Positions 33,203 to 41,840 of a stretch of DNA of 64,000 nt are shown here, piece by piece. Position numbers and translations under genes: made by a program. The notes under the pieces are model-generated. The model saw only the letters and a list, made by a program, of their open reading frames with translations, made no database searches and was not told the DNA's origin. How positions within the stretch are numbered: the stretch's first letter is position 1; each line of letters opens with the position of its first letter. This DNA is from Amarobacillus sp046328225 (GTDB lineage: Bacteria > Chloroflexota > Dehalococcoidia > Tepidiformales > Tepidiformaceae): NCBI GenBank assembly GCA_046328225.1, contig JAXLWZ010000002.1, forward strand, positions 1 through 64,000, given 5' to 3'.

Positions 33203-34981
33203 GTGGCCAACTACTGGGACCGGCACTGGACCCGCCGGCGAATGCTTCGTAACAGCGCCTTCGTGGGCGCGGGCGCCGCCGGCCTCGCCCTCGTGGGCTG
33301 CGGCGATGACGACGACGACACCCCCAAAGGCGACAGCGGCCTGAGCCAGCTGCGTACCCCCACCCCGGCCAGCGGGGCGCCCACCACCGGACCCAAGGAC
33401 CCGTTCGCGGGAGCGACGGTTGGCGGCACCTATCGCACCTACGCCACCGGCGACCCGCCCACCATCGACCCGCACGGCAACCTCAGCTTCCTCACGAAGG
33501 GCATCGCCGCCTTCGTCTACAGCCGCCTGTTCAAGTACAAGACCGGGCCCGGCATCGCCCGTGCCGACGTGCGCCCCACCGGCGACCTCGCGCAGACCGC
33601 CGAGGGCTCCCCGGACGGCCTGAAGTGGACGGTGAAGCTGCGCCAGGGCGCGAAGTGGCACAACGTTCCCCCCGTCAACGGCCGCGCCGTCAACAGCGAC
33701 GACATCAAGTTCTCCTGGGCCCGCCTCACGGACCCGAAGAACGTCGGCCGCGTGCAAGTCCAATACATCGATAAGCTCGAATACCCCGATGCGAACACCG
33801 TCGTCTTCACGCTCAAGACGCCGAACGCCGTGTTCCTCGATACCCTCGCCGATGCCAACCTCCTCTGGGTCATGCCGCCGGAATCGGACGGCAAATTCGA
33901 CCCCACGAAGGTCATGATCGGGTCCGGCCCGTGGCTCTTCGATAGCTACCAGCCATCGGTTTCGTACAAGATGAAGCGAAACCCGGAGTGGTACGAAAAG
34001 GGCTTCCCGTTCTTCGACATGGTCGAGACGGCGATCATCCCCGAATACGCGAACTACCTCGCGCAGTTCCTCGCCGGCAACCTCGATACTCTCGCCCCGA
34101 ACGCGCAGGACCTCGCCGACGTGCAGAAGGTCAAGAACGTCCAGATTTCGTCGTATCCGAACAACGGCGCGAACTGGATGTGGTTCGATGGCAACGACCC
34201 GAACGCGCCCTACTACAAGGACGAGCGCATCCGCCAGGCGTTCTCGATGGCCTGCAACCGCGACGAGCTCACCGACCTCGGCTACAACACCAAGAAGCTG
34301 AAGGCTTCCGGCCTGCAGGTCAACGACCAGTGGAACAACCTCATCCCCTACGGCTGGGGCCGCTTCTGGATCGACCCGAAGGGCAGCGCCATGGGCGAGA
34401 ACGCGAAGTACTTCAAGTACGACCCGGCCGAGGCGAAGAAGCTGCTCGCCGCCGCGGGTTACGGCGATAAGCCGCTGGAAATCACCTACCAGTACACCGC
34501 CAACCGCTACGGCAAGAACTTCAACGACTCGGCGGAGGCGACGCTCGGCTACCTGAACGCGATCGGCGTCAAGACCACGACCGATGTCCAGGACTACAGC
34601 TCGAAGTACATCACGCAGACCTTCCTCGGCAACTTCAAGGGCGTCGCCTTCGGCCTCGAAAGCGGCTTCGGCGAAGTCGGCAACTATCCCGTGCGCCTCT
34701 TCACCGATAACCCGAACAACCACGGCAAGGTGAAGGACGCCACGCTCGAGAAGTTCACCACCGACCAGCAGCTGGAACTCGACGACAAGAAGCGCGTCGC
34801 CATGTTCCATGAGGCGCAGAAGTACCACGCCCAGAAGATGTGGTACGTCCCGCTCCAGGTCGGCGCCGGCGACGTCTGGGTCGGGTACCAGGAAGCGATC
34901 CAGAACGGCGGGAGCTTCTACACCCTCGGCTACGGCGCCCCGACGGAGACGCTGCCGTTTATGTGGAAGAAACGGGCCTGA
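33203..34981 (+). CDS. Tat-exported lipoprotein, ABC solute-binding protein (paralogue)
   Basis: A 592-residue paralogue of the preceding gene, visibly near-identical across most of its length. It has the twin-Arg run RRR (11-13), lipobox C33, the same Asp-rich and Thr/Pro linker and the same domain start. Differences cluster in the signal region and around residues 295-340 and 385-405 (pocket or surface positions such as GLDVAEQ versus GLQVNDQ), which may change ligand choice. The 3' halves are almost identical in DNA (for example 32431-32580 against 34471-34620). GTG 33203 follows GGAGGAG. It has its own promoter and terminator; no permease or ATPase follows. Confidence 0.85.
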   Translation: MANYWDRHWTRRRMLRNSAFVGAGAAGLALVGCGDDDDDTPKGDSGLSQLRTPTPASGAPTTGPKDPFAGATVGGTYRTYATGDPPTIDPHGNLSFLTKGIAAFVYSRLFKYKTGPGIARADVRPTGDLAQTAEGSPDGLKWTVKLRQGAKWHNVPPVNGRAVNSDDIKFSWARLTDPKNVGRVQVQYIDKLEYPDANTVVFTLKTPNAVFLDTLADANLLWVMPPESDGKFDPTKVMIGSGPWLFDSYQPSVSYKMKRNPEWYEKGFPFFDMVETAIIPEYANYLAQFLAGNLDTLAPNAQDLADVQKVKNVQISSYPNNGANWMWFDGNDPNAPYYKDERIRQAFSMACNRDELTDLGYNTKKLKASGLQVNDQWNNLIPYGWGRFWIDPKGSAMGENAKYFKYDPAEAKKLLAAAGYGDKPLEITYQYTANRYGKNFNDSAEATLGYLNAIGVKTTTDVQDYSSKYITQTFLGNFKGVAFGLESGFGEVGNYPVRLFTDNPNNHGKVKDATLEKFTTDQQLELDDKKRVAMFHEAQKYHAQKMWYVPLQVGAGDVWVGYQEAIQNGGSFYTLGYGAPTETLPFMWKKRA

Positions 34982-35027
34982 GTTCCCCCTCCGCCCGTTC
35001 CTGAGGGCCTGCCCACGGGCCCGCGCG

Positions 35028-35052
35028 AGGCCGCCCCTCCCCGGGGCGGCCT
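35028..35052 (+). terminator. Terminator after second solute-binding-protein gene
   Basis: A 10-bp stem AGGCCGCCCC/GGGGCGGCCT with a 5-nt loop lies 46 nt past the stop. Confidence 0.7.
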
Positions 35053-35077
35053 TCCGCGCGCCCGTGTGAAACGCCCA

Positions 35078-35118
35078 ACGTTCGCGAAACACGAACGCCG
35101 TTCGTCTTCGGCTACACT
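35078..35118 (+). promoter_or_regulatory. P450 promoter with overlapping inverted repeat
   Basis: TACACT (35113-35118) is the -10. The -35 zone is occupied by the inverted repeat ACGAAC-GCC-GTTCGT (35091-35105), with a further half-site ACGTTCG at 35078-35084. Spacing and overlap suggest a repressor operator. It resembles a Gram-positive SOS box (GAACNNNNGTTC) but has a 3-nt spacer rather than 4. Confidence 0.5.
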
Positions 35119-35149
35119 GTCCCCACATCCCCATCCCCGGACCATTGCC

Positions 35150-36337
35150 ATGGCGACCTTCTCCCCGAACGACCCCGCCTTCCTCGAGAACCCGTTCCCC
35201 TTCTACGAGATGGGCCGCGCCGTCAGCCCCCTCCAGGTGGGCCCGCCCGGGCTCTGGTCCGTCTTCGGCTACGACGACTGCACCTCCATCCTCAAGGACC
35301 ACGCGAGCTGGTCCTCCCGCCGCGGTGGCCCGAACGACGACCCGGACGCCGCGCCCTCGATGCTGAGCTCCGACCCGCCCGTGCATTCGCGCCTGCGCGG
35401 GCTCGTTTCGCAGGCGTTCACGCCCCGCATGGTCGAACAGCTCGAACCGCGCATCCGCGAACTCGCCGATTCGCTGCTCGATGAAGCCGCCGCCCGCGGC
35501 GACGCGGTCGACCTGATCGACGCGCTCGCCTGCCCGCTCCCCGTCATCGTCATCGCCGAGATCCTGGGCGTGCCCACGGAGGACCGCGCGAAATTCCGCT
35601 ACTGGTCCGACGAGATCATCGCCGGCCTCGGCTCGGGCATCAGCAACCCGGGCCGCCAGCTCGAACCCGGCATGCTCGATGAGATGCGCGAGTACTTCGG
35701 CCGCATGGTCGAAGCGCGCCGCGCGAACCCTCGCGCGGACCTGATCAGCGGGCTCGCCGCCGCCGATCTCGATGGCTCCAGCCTCAGCTTCGCCGAGCTC
35801 ATGCAGATGCTCGTGCTGCTCCTCGTCGCCGGCAACGAGACGACCACGAACCTCATCGGCAACGCCGTGCAGGCGCTGATGGCCGACCCCGCACAGCTCG
35901 CGCTCCTGCGCGCGATGCCGGCGCTCCTGCCCTCGGCCGTCGAGGAGGTGCTGCGCTACAGCTCGCCCGTGCAGGCCACGGTCCGCGTCGCCACCCGCGA
36001 TGTCGAAGTCGGCGGCAAGACGATCGCGAAGGGTGACAGCGCCCTCGTCTGGCTCGCGGCGGCGAACCGCGACCCGGCCGTCTTCGCCAACCCGGCGACA
36101 TTCGATATCACCCGGAACCCGAATCGCCACATCGCCTTCGGCCTGGGCGTGCACTTCTGCCTTGGGGCGCCGCTCGCCCGGCTCGAGGCGCGCATCGCAT
36201 TGGAGGCCTTTCTCGCCCGCGCCGGGTCGTTCGCGCGCGTCGATGATGCGCTCCTGCCGCGCGTACCCACGTTCATCATGCGCGGCGTGCTGCGGTTGCC
36301 CCTGCGCGTCGAATGGCGGCAGCCGGCGGCCGTCTGA
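35150..36337 (+). CDS. Cytochrome P450
   Basis: A 395-residue soluble bacterial P450. The I-helix oxygen-binding motif is AGNETTTN (from A227), the ExxR is EEVLR, and the heme loop FGLGVHFCLG has thiolate C337. Substrate-binding loops are not predictive, though the length and sequence style fit CYP105/107-like hydroxylases. It inserts oxygen into a lipid, terpenoid or xenobiotic with electrons from ferredoxin; no redox partner is adjacent. The leader contains an inverted repeat over the -35, so it is probably repressed until induced. Start ATG 35150; no strong Shine-Dalgarno is seen. Confidence 0.9.
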   Translation: MATFSPNDPAFLENPFPFYEMGRAVSPLQVGPPGLWSVFGYDDCTSILKDHASWSSRRGGPNDDPDAAPSMLSSDPPVHSRLRGLVSQAFTPRMVEQLEPRIRELADSLLDEAAARGDAVDLIDALACPLPVIVIAEILGVPTEDRAKFRYWSDEIIAGLGSGISNPGRQLEPGMLDEMREYFGRMVEARRANPRADLISGLAAADLDGSSLSFAELMQMLVLLLVAGNETTTNLIGNAVQALMADPAQLALLRAMPALLPSAVEEVLRYSSPVQATVRVATRDVEVGGKTIAKGDSALVWLAAANRDPAVFANPATFDITRNPNRHIAFGLGVHFCLGAPLARLEARIALEAFLARAGSFARVDDALLPRVPTFIMRGVLRLPLRVEWRQPAAV

Positions 36338-36340
36338 GGC

Positions 36341-37420
36341 TCAGTCCACGGGCATGACGTGGAGGTCGGCGGGCGGCAGTTCGACCACCCAGTCGCGCCG
36401 CGATGCGCCCTGCAGCACCTCGTAGGGCCGCGCCGCGAGTTCGACTTCGACCGCCGGGCCCGCGCCCGCTGGCTGCAGTCGCAGCGTGTGCGTCGAACCA
36501 AAGGCGAACTGCTCGGCCGTGATCGCCGCGAACTGGTTCGGGCGCGCCTCCCCATCCGTCCCGCGCCGCAGCACCACGCGCTCGGCGCGGATGGCGATGG
36601 CGACTGCCTGGCCGTGCCGCAACGCGGTGGCCGGCGCAGCGCAGCGCAGCGCGATGCCGTTCACCTCGACCACCGGGCCGTCCGCATCGAAGCCCGCGAC
36701 CCGCCCGTCGAGGATGTTCGCGACGCCGGTCAGCTCGGCCACCCGCCGCGACGCCGGGCGCCGGAAGACCTCCTCGCGGCCGCCGTCCTGGAGGATGCGC
36801 CCGCCATCGAACACGGCCACGCGGTCGGCGAGGAAGTGCGCCTCGCGCAGGTCGTGGGTGACGAAGAGGATGGTCAGCCCCAGGTCGTTGCGCAGCCGCA
36901 GGAGTTCGCGGCGCATGCCGTGGCGGAGGGCGTCATCGAGCGCGCTGAACGGCTCATCGAGCAGCAGCACCGGCGCCTCCCGCGCCAGCGCCCGCGCGAG
37001 CGCCACCCGTTGGCGCTGCCCGCCGGAGAGCGTCCGCGGGCGGCGCCCTTCGAACCCGGAGAGGTCGAGGAGGGCGAGCAGCTCGCGCACGCGCCGTTCG
37101 CGGTCGGCGTGCTTCGGCATCCCGAAGGCGACGTTCTCGGCCACGGAGAGGTGTTCGAAGAGCGCGAGCTCCTGCACGACGTAACCCGTGCGCCGGCGCT
37201 GCGGCGGCAGGTTCACGCCCCGCGCGGAATCGAACATCGTCTCCCCGGCGATGGCGATACGCCCCCGGGCCGGCCGCATCAGCCCGGAGATGAACTGCAG
37301 CGTGAGGCTCTTGCCCGCGCCCGAGTGCCCGAACAGCACCACCAGCTCGTTCTCGGCGGCGAGCCGCGCGCTGTACTGGAACGCGCCGAGCGCTCGTTCG
37401 GCCTCGAATTCCAGGCTCAT
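36341..37420 (-). CDS. modC: Molybdate ABC transporter ATP-binding protein
   Basis: A 359-residue ATPase. Walker A is FGHSGAGKS, the Q-loop is YVVQE, the signature LSGGQRQR, Walker B LLLDEP and the switch His is in VTHD. The last 130 residues form a molybdate-binding TOBE-type domain. The ATP-binding half powers uptake of molybdate or tungstate for molybdopterin enzymes. Its ATG overlaps the modB stop by 4 nt (ATGA). It is the last gene of padR-modA-modB-modC and converges on the P450 gene. Confidence 0.9.
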   Translation of the reverse strand: MSLEFEAERALGAFQYSARLAAENELVVLFGHSGAGKSLTLQFISGLMRPARGRIAIAGETMFDSARGVNLPPQRRRTGYVVQELALFEHLSVAENVAFGMPKHADRERRVRELLALLDLSGFEGRRPRTLSGGQRQRVALARALAREAPVLLLDEPFSALDDALRHGMRRELLRLRNDLGLTILFVTHDLREAHFLADRVAVFDGGRILQDGGREEVFRRPASRRVAELTGVANILDGRVAGFDADGPVVEVNGIALRCAAPATALRHGQAVAIAIRAERVVLRRGTDGEARPNQFAAITAEQFAFGSTHTLRLQPAGAGPAVEVELAARPYEVLQGASRRDWVVELPPADLHVMPVD

Positions 37421-38229
37421 GCCGTCGAGCCCCGCGCGGCCGCCAGCCTGAACGCGACCATCACCACCATCGCCGCCGCGAGCAGGATGAGCGACAGCGC
37501 CACCGCGCCCGAAAGCCCCAGTGATGAGCCTTCGAACGCGCTGATCACCGCCAGCGGCATCGTCTGCGTGCGGCCCTCCAGGTTGCCCGCGAAGATGAGC
37601 GTCGCCCCCAGTTCGCCCATCGCCCGTGACCAGCACAGCACGAGCCCCGCGACCAGCGCCGGCCACGCCTGCGGCGCCGTGATGCGCACGAACGTCCGCA
37701 CGCGCGACGCCCCGAGCGTGTAGGCCACGCGCTCCAGCTGCGGGTCCACGGATTCGAAGCCGCTCTTCGCCGCGCGTACATAGAAGGGTGCGGCCACGAG
37801 CAGCTGCGCCATCACCACCGCCGTCGTCCGGAAGCCGAAGGTGAAGCCCGTCCACGCCTCGATCGGCTCGCCGATGAGCCCGCGCCGCCCGAACGCCGTC
37901 AGCAGGGCCACGCCCGCCACCGTCGGCGGCAGCACGATCGGCAGGTCGATGAACGCGTCCACGATCGCCCGGCCGGGGAAGCGCACGCGCGCCAGCAGGT
38001 ACGCCACCGGCGTCCCCAGCACGACCGCGATGAGCGCCGTCAGCGTCGACGTCCAGAGCGAAAGCACGAGCGCCGTCCGCACGGTCTTCGTGCGCAGCAG
38101 CTCCCAGGTGTTGCCATCCTGGATGGCGCGGTCGACCAGCCCGGCGAAGGGGAGCAGGAAGAAGAGCGTGAACACCGCCGCCAGCAGGACGAGGGTCGCC
38201 ATGGCGGCGCGGTCGCCGGAAACCCGCAT
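37417..38229 (-). CDS. modB: Molybdate ABC transporter permease
   Basis: A 270-residue membrane permease with about six helices. The EAA-like loop GASRVRTFVRITAPQAWPAL is the coupling site for ModC, and VYLLAR-type sequence (GTPVAYLLARVRFPGRA) is typical of ModB. GAGGG precedes ATG 38229. It overlaps modC by 4 nt and follows modA after 9 nt. Confidence 0.9.
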   Translation of the reverse strand: MRVSGDRAAMATLVLLAAVFTLFFLLPFAGLVDRAIQDGNTWELLRTKTVRTALVLSLWTSTLTALIAVVLGTPVAYLLARVRFPGRAIVDAFIDLPIVLPPTVAGVALLTAFGRRGLIGEPIEAWTGFTFGFRTTAVVMAQLLVAAPFYVRAAKSGFESVDPQLERVAYTLGASRVRTFVRITAPQAWPALVAGLVLCWSRAMGELGATLIFAGNLEGRTQTMPLAVISAFEGSSLGLSGAVALSLILLAAAMVVMVAFRLAAARGSTA

Positions 38230-38238
38230 CGCTCCCTC

Positions 38239-39075
38239 CTAGGGCGCCCCGAAGCCGTACTTCGCGAGGATCTTCTGGCCCTGGGGCTCGAACAGGAACT
38301 CGACGAACGCCTCCGCCGTGGTCACGTTCTTCGCGGCCTTCGTGACCGTGATCGCGTAGCGCGCCTGGACATTGAACGCGGCCGGGATTTCCAGGACGGT
38401 GACATCCTTGCCGGCGGCGTTCGCATCGGTGCGGTAGACGATGCCGGCGTCGGCCTCCCCCAGCTGCACCTTCGTGAGCACGGCGCGCACGTTCGCCTCT
38501 TCGCTGCGCACGTTCGCCAGCACCTTCGCGGCGAAATCCGGGGCCACGGCGCCATCGAGCGTGGACGCGCGCGTCAGCACATCCCGCGCGTATCGCCCGG
38601 CCGGGACATCCTTGCCCGCGAGCACGAGCCGCACGCCCGGCCGGGCCAGGTCGGCGAAGCTCGTCACCCCGCCGCCCTTCGCGGGCGTCACCACCACCAG
38701 CTCGTTCGTCACGAACATCTGGGCTTCGAAGGCGTTCTTCGCGTCCATCACCACCTTCAGCTGGACCAGGTCCGCGGGCACGAAGAGGTCGGCCGGGGCG
38801 CCTTCGTTGATCTGCGTCGCGAGCGCCGACGATGCCGCGAAGTTGAAGGTCACCTTCGCCCCGGGATGTGCCCGTTCGAAGGCCGCTCCCGCCTCCTTGA
38901 AGGCATCCGTCAGCGACGAGGCGGCGAAGACGATGATCTCGCCGGTCGCGACATCCGGCGTGGCCGCGCGGCGGGGGTTGTCGTCCTTGCCATCGCCGCC
39001 GCACGCTACCGCCGCGCCGATCGCGAACGCCGTCGCGCCCATCAGCAGTGCCCGGCGGGCGATGCCGCGGCGCAT
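38239..39075 (-). CDS. modA: Molybdate-binding lipoprotein
   Basis: A 278-residue periplasmic-type binding protein. AVAC near residue 25 is a lipobox, and VFAASSLTDAFKEAGAAF is the ModA opening that contributes Ser ligands; ADLFVPAD and GEADAGIVYRTDA are other signatures. It captures oxyanions for ModBC. ATG 39075 and a GTG at 39081 both work; the GTG overlaps the padR stop (GTGA), so the genes are coupled. Confidence 0.9.
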   Translation of the reverse strand: MRRGIARRALLMGATAFAIGAAVACGGDGKDDNPRRAATPDVATGEIIVFAASSLTDAFKEAGAAFERAHPGAKVTFNFAASSALATQINEGAPADLFVPADLVQLKVVMDAKNAFEAQMFVTNELVVVTPAKGGGVTSFADLARPGVRLVLAGKDVPAGRYARDVLTRASTLDGAVAPDFAAKVLANVRSEEANVRAVLTKVQLGEADAGIVYRTDANAAGKDVTVLEIPAAFNVQARYAITVTKAAKNVTTAEAFVEFLFEPQGQKILAKYGFGAP

Positions 39076-39077
39076 GT

Positions 39078-39614
39078 TCACGCGCCCGCCCCGGTGGCGG
39101 CATCGGCGGCGCAGGTGCGCATCCACTGGAGCGTCGATTCCGCCCCCGTGCGCTTCGATTCGAGCACGATGCGCCCGAAGCGCGTGGTTGCCGTCCGCGC
39201 CGCGAGCCGCTCGAGGTACTCCTCGCACGCCGCGATCTGGGCCGCGAACAGCCGCCGTTCGGCCTCGGGGTCGATCTGGGCGAGGAAGTACAGCTTCAGG
39301 AGGAAGTCCAGCCGCACCTCGCGGATCCGCTCCTGTGGCCGGTCCAGCCACGCATCGACCACTGCGCGGCCCGTGGGCGTGAGGTCGAACATCTTCCGCG
39401 GCGGGCTCTGTCCGACGCGCTCTTCGTGCCACGTCACCAGCCCACGGCTTTCGAGCCCGCGGAGGTAGGTATAGAGGGTGCTTTGCTCGGTCGGGCACAC
39501 GTCGGCGAGGTCGCGCGCGATCGTGCGCGCCATCTCGTACCCGTGCAGCGAACCCCTCACGCGCAAGATGCCGAGGAGTGCGTATTCGTTCGGACCCAAA
39601 TCGCGCTCAGCCAT
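39078..39614 (-). CDS. PadR-family regulator of the mod operon
   Basis: A 178-residue protein. The winged helix (GPNEYALLGILRVRGSLHGY, EQSTLYTYLRGLESRGLV, then a wing with KMFDLTPTGR) is followed by a long helical C-terminal dimerisation domain (FLLKLYFLAQIDPEAERR), the class II PadR layout. It precedes modA and is coupled to it. Molybdate uptake is usually controlled by ModE, so a PadR here is unusual; it may sense something else. A palindrome TTGGA-G-TCCAA (39631-39641) lies between the probable -10 (TAGCCT) and the start, a likely autoregulatory operator. Confidence 0.8.
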   Translation of the reverse strand: MAERDLGPNEYALLGILRVRGSLHGYEMARTIARDLADVCPTEQSTLYTYLRGLESRGLVTWHEERVGQSPPRKMFDLTPTGRAVVDAWLDRPQERIREVRLDFLLKLYFLAQIDPEAERRLFAAQIAACEEYLERLAARTATTRFGRIVLESKRTGAESTLQWMRTCAADAATGAGA

Positions 39615-39626
39615 CCTGCCCCCCCA

Positions 39627-39660
39627 ATGGTTGGAGTCCAAGTAGGCTATCTCAAACCAT
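39627..39660 (-). promoter_or_regulatory. padR-mod operon control region
   Basis: TAGCCT (minus strand, 39649-39644) is a -10 candidate; TTGGA-G-TCCAA (39631-39641) is a palindrome, nested in a wider ATGGTT...AACCAT repeat (39627-39632/39655-39660). Confidence 0.45.
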
Positions 39661-39722
39661 AGTGCGAGCAACGTGAAGGCGCCTGCCCGTTCCGCTTTCG
39701 CCTGCGCCAGCGCTCAGCGACC

Positions 39723-40529
39723 ATGGCAGCCATGCGGAAACTCGTCCTGCTCCCGGCCGTGCTGCTCATCCTCCTCTTCGCCGCCTGCGGAGGAGGCGAT
39801 GACGATGACGCCACCGCCGCCGTCACCACCGCCACCCCCGTCGCGACCGCGACCGCGGCGGGCACTCCCGCCCCCACCGCGACGACGCGCACGCGCCTTC
39901 CCACCATCCTCTATATGCGCCACGACAACACGGGCACCAGCGCGGTCAACGTCATCTTCGGCACCGACGTCGATACCTCGGTCGTCTACAACGTGATCGG
40001 CGCGGCGGGCTCGGGCCTGGGGTCGCAGGTGCCGCCCGCGGGTACCCGGCAATCGGAGCACATCGCCTCCATCGCGACCGCGGGCGAGCCGGTGCGCGTC
40101 GAGGTCACCGCCACGGACGCGCGCGGCAACGTCGTCACCGGCGCGATCGAGGTCGGCGGCGTCGTTGGCAAGCAGTACTGGGGCCGCGGCGATTCGGGCC
40201 CCAAGCTGGAGATGCTCCCCGGCCTCAAGGGCAAGGCCACGTGGACGAACCAGAAGGCCGCGTCCGCTCCGCTCAGCGTGGGCAGCGTCATGCTGTTCGC
40301 GTCCAAGACGGGCTGTTCGCCCTTCCGGCCCTGCGCCGTGACCTACATCGGCGCCGGTGGTCTGGAGAAGTCGGGCGCGTCCGCCGACGGCACGATCGAG
40401 GCTCACCAGGTGGACTTCGATTTCCCCCAGGCCGACCGCGACTACATGGTCGTCCTCGCCGCGCGGCCTTCCGCGACGGCGTGGGAGTTCTACCAGTTCG
40501 TCATCGCGTCGACGCAACTCAAGCCCTGA
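39723..40529 (+). CDS. Lipoprotein of unknown function
   Basis: A 268-residue exported lipoprotein. FAAC gives the lipidated Cys at 22, followed by GGGDDDD and a Thr/Pro/Ala linker. The mature beta-rich domain has TTRTRLPTILYMRHDN, then a mid-region with KQYWGRGDSGPKLEML and two Cys (GCSPFRPC) that may form a disulfide. No family is recognised. A start at M4 (39732) is equally possible. It diverges from the padR-mod operon. Confidence 0.6.
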   Translation: MAAMRKLVLLPAVLLILLFAACGGGDDDDATAAVTTATPVATATAAGTPAPTATTRTRLPTILYMRHDNTGTSAVNVIFGTDVDTSVVYNVIGAAGSGLGSQVPPAGTRQSEHIASIATAGEPVRVEVTATDARGNVVTGAIEVGGVVGKQYWGRGDSGPKLEMLPGLKGKATWTNQKAASAPLSVGSVMLFASKTGCSPFRPCAVTYIGAGGLEKSGASADGTIEAHQVDFDFPQADRDYMVVLAARPSATAWEFYQFVIASTQLKP

Positions 40530-40532
40530 CCC

Positions 40533-41156
40533 CTAGCGCGCGCGCTCCTCGATGGTGACGCGCACGATGCGGTCGCCCTGGTTCAGCCGGTCGACCACGT
40601 CCATGCCGCTGGTGACGCGCGCGAAGGGGTAGAACGGCTTCTGGCGCGGCGCCTCCACATCCAGGTTCGGGTTGTCGGAGAGGTTGATGAACCACTGGCT
40701 CCCGAACTTCGTCGAGCCGGCGGCGCGCGCCATCGCCACCGTGCCGCGCACGTTCTTCATGGCGTTCGCTTCCTGCTCGGTCTCGAAGCCGGCGCCGCCC
40801 GTGCCATCGCCCGTGGGGTCGCCCGTCTGCGCGACGAAGTTCGCCACCACGCGGTGGAATCGCAGCCCGTCCCAGAACCGCTCGCGGGCGAGGAAGACGA
40901 ACACGTTCACCGTCTTCGGCGATTGGTCCGCGAGCAGCTCCAGCGTGAACGTGCCGCGGTTCGTCTCGACCGTCGCGGTGTATGCCTTCGTGGCATCGAT
41001 GACCTGTTCGGCGGCCTTGTAGCTCTTCTTGCCCGGCGCCTCCGGGTTCTCGTCGTGATTGGCGATGCGGAAGACGAACAGGGTCAACCCCGCCGCGAAC
41101 CCCAGCACGAGCAGCCCGAACGCCGCGACCGCGATCGCTCCGTTGCGTGATCCCAT
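40533..41156 (-). CDS. Membrane-anchored peptidyl-prolyl isomerase (cyclophilin)
   Basis: A 207-residue protein: one N-terminal transmembrane helix (about 8-29), then a cyclophilin domain facing outward. It has ETNRGTFTLELLADQSPKTV, RFHRVVANFVAQTGDPTGDG (with the conserved Arg and Gln) and SQWFINL. It speeds proline isomerisation in exported proteins. ATG 41156 is 6 nt behind TAGAGT with no Shine-Dalgarno (leaderless). Confidence 0.88.
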   Translation of the reverse strand: MGSRNGAIAVAAFGLLVLGFAAGLTLFVFRIANHDENPEAPGKKSYKAAEQVIDATKAYTATVETNRGTFTLELLADQSPKTVNVFVFLARERFWDGLRFHRVVANFVAQTGDPTGDGTGGAGFETEQEANAMKNVRGTVAMARAAGSTKFGSQWFINLSDNPNLDVEAPRQKPFYPFARVTSGMDVVDRLNQGDRIVRVTIEERAR

Positions 41157-41162
41157 CGCTCG

Positions 41163-41168
41163 ACTCTA
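41163..41168 (-). promoter_or_regulatory. -10 box, leaderless start at 41156
   Basis: TAGAGT on the minus strand is followed by 6 nt and the PPIase ATG. Confidence 0.55.
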
Positions 41169-41191
41169 GCGGCCCTCGCCGCACGGGCCAG

Positions 41192-41716
41192 TCACCGGAC
41201 GATGACGTACCACGCGTGGCTCGCGTCGCCGCGGTCCCACCAGCCGAAGCTCACGAGCAGGTACGAACCGGTCGCCAGGGGCGCCGTGATGTTCGCCGGG
41301 TCGGCTTCGATGCTTCCGGTTTGGGGCATCGGCCACGCGATCCCGTCCGGGCCCGGGTGGGGTGGGTCGCCTGGCACAGTCATCCATTGCAGCATCTGCT
41401 GCTTCGGGGTGCCGGGTTCGAAGGCGATCGTGACCCGTTCGCCGGGACGCAGAACGACAGGCTGTTCGTTCGTCACGGGGCCGATGTAGTCGATGCAGGC
41501 GCCGCCCCAGCAGCGCGTGCCCGCCGTCGCGACATGCTTCGCGCCGTTCGCGGTCGTGAGCGTGGCCTTTGGGCCGGGCTGGATGGATGGGCCGCTGACG
41601 CCCGTGGGCGTGGCCGGGTTGTCGCCGTCGCGGCCGATGCCGAGGGCGGCGGCCGTGAGCACCAGCGCACTGGCGGCGATCACGGCCCCGGCGGCGACGA
41701 GCATGCGGCGTCCCAT
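41192..41716 (-). CDS. Secreted protein of unknown function
   Basis: A 174-residue protein with an N-terminal hydrophobic segment (about 5-25) and a Pro/Thr linker. The mature domain has two Cys in RCWGGACIDYIG and a C-terminal beta region (YLLVSFGWWDRGDASHAWYV). A PPIase gene follows; no shared function is evident. No family is recognised. No Shine-Dalgarno is clear. Confidence 0.55.
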   Translation of the reverse strand: MGRRMLVAAGAVIAASALVLTAAALGIGRDGDNPATPTGVSGPSIQPGPKATLTTANGAKHVATAGTRCWGGACIDYIGPVTNEQPVVLRPGERVTIAFEPGTPKQQMLQWMTVPGDPPHPGPDGIAWPMPQTGSIEADPANITAPLATGSYLLVSFGWWDRGDASHAWYVIVR

Positions 41717-41804
41717 GCATCAAACAACGCACGGCCGCCCGCGAAGGTTCCCCGGCCTGTCCCGCGCGGGCATTACTGTTTCGCCACGATTCCCCGCGGA
41801 CACG

Positions 41805-41827
41805 AAAACGGCCCCGCGAAGGGGCCG
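41805..41827 (-). terminator. Intrinsic terminator of tRNA-Thr
   Basis: On the minus strand a 7-bp stem CGGCCCC/GGGGCCG with 5-nt loop is followed by TTTT. It is 14 nt past the tRNA CCA end. Confidence 0.8.
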
Positions 41828-41840
41828 GGCGCGACGATGC

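Noticed and set aside
35091..35105. LexA/SOS box at the P450 promoter
   Set aside because: The spacer is 3 nt instead of 4, and no SOS gene lies nearby; kept only as an unassigned operator.
36341..39103. One 920-codon frame spanning modC to modA, suggesting a fusion
   Set aside because: The three Mod proteins have separate starts, overlaps and signatures in their own frames. Only the modC part is real in this frame.
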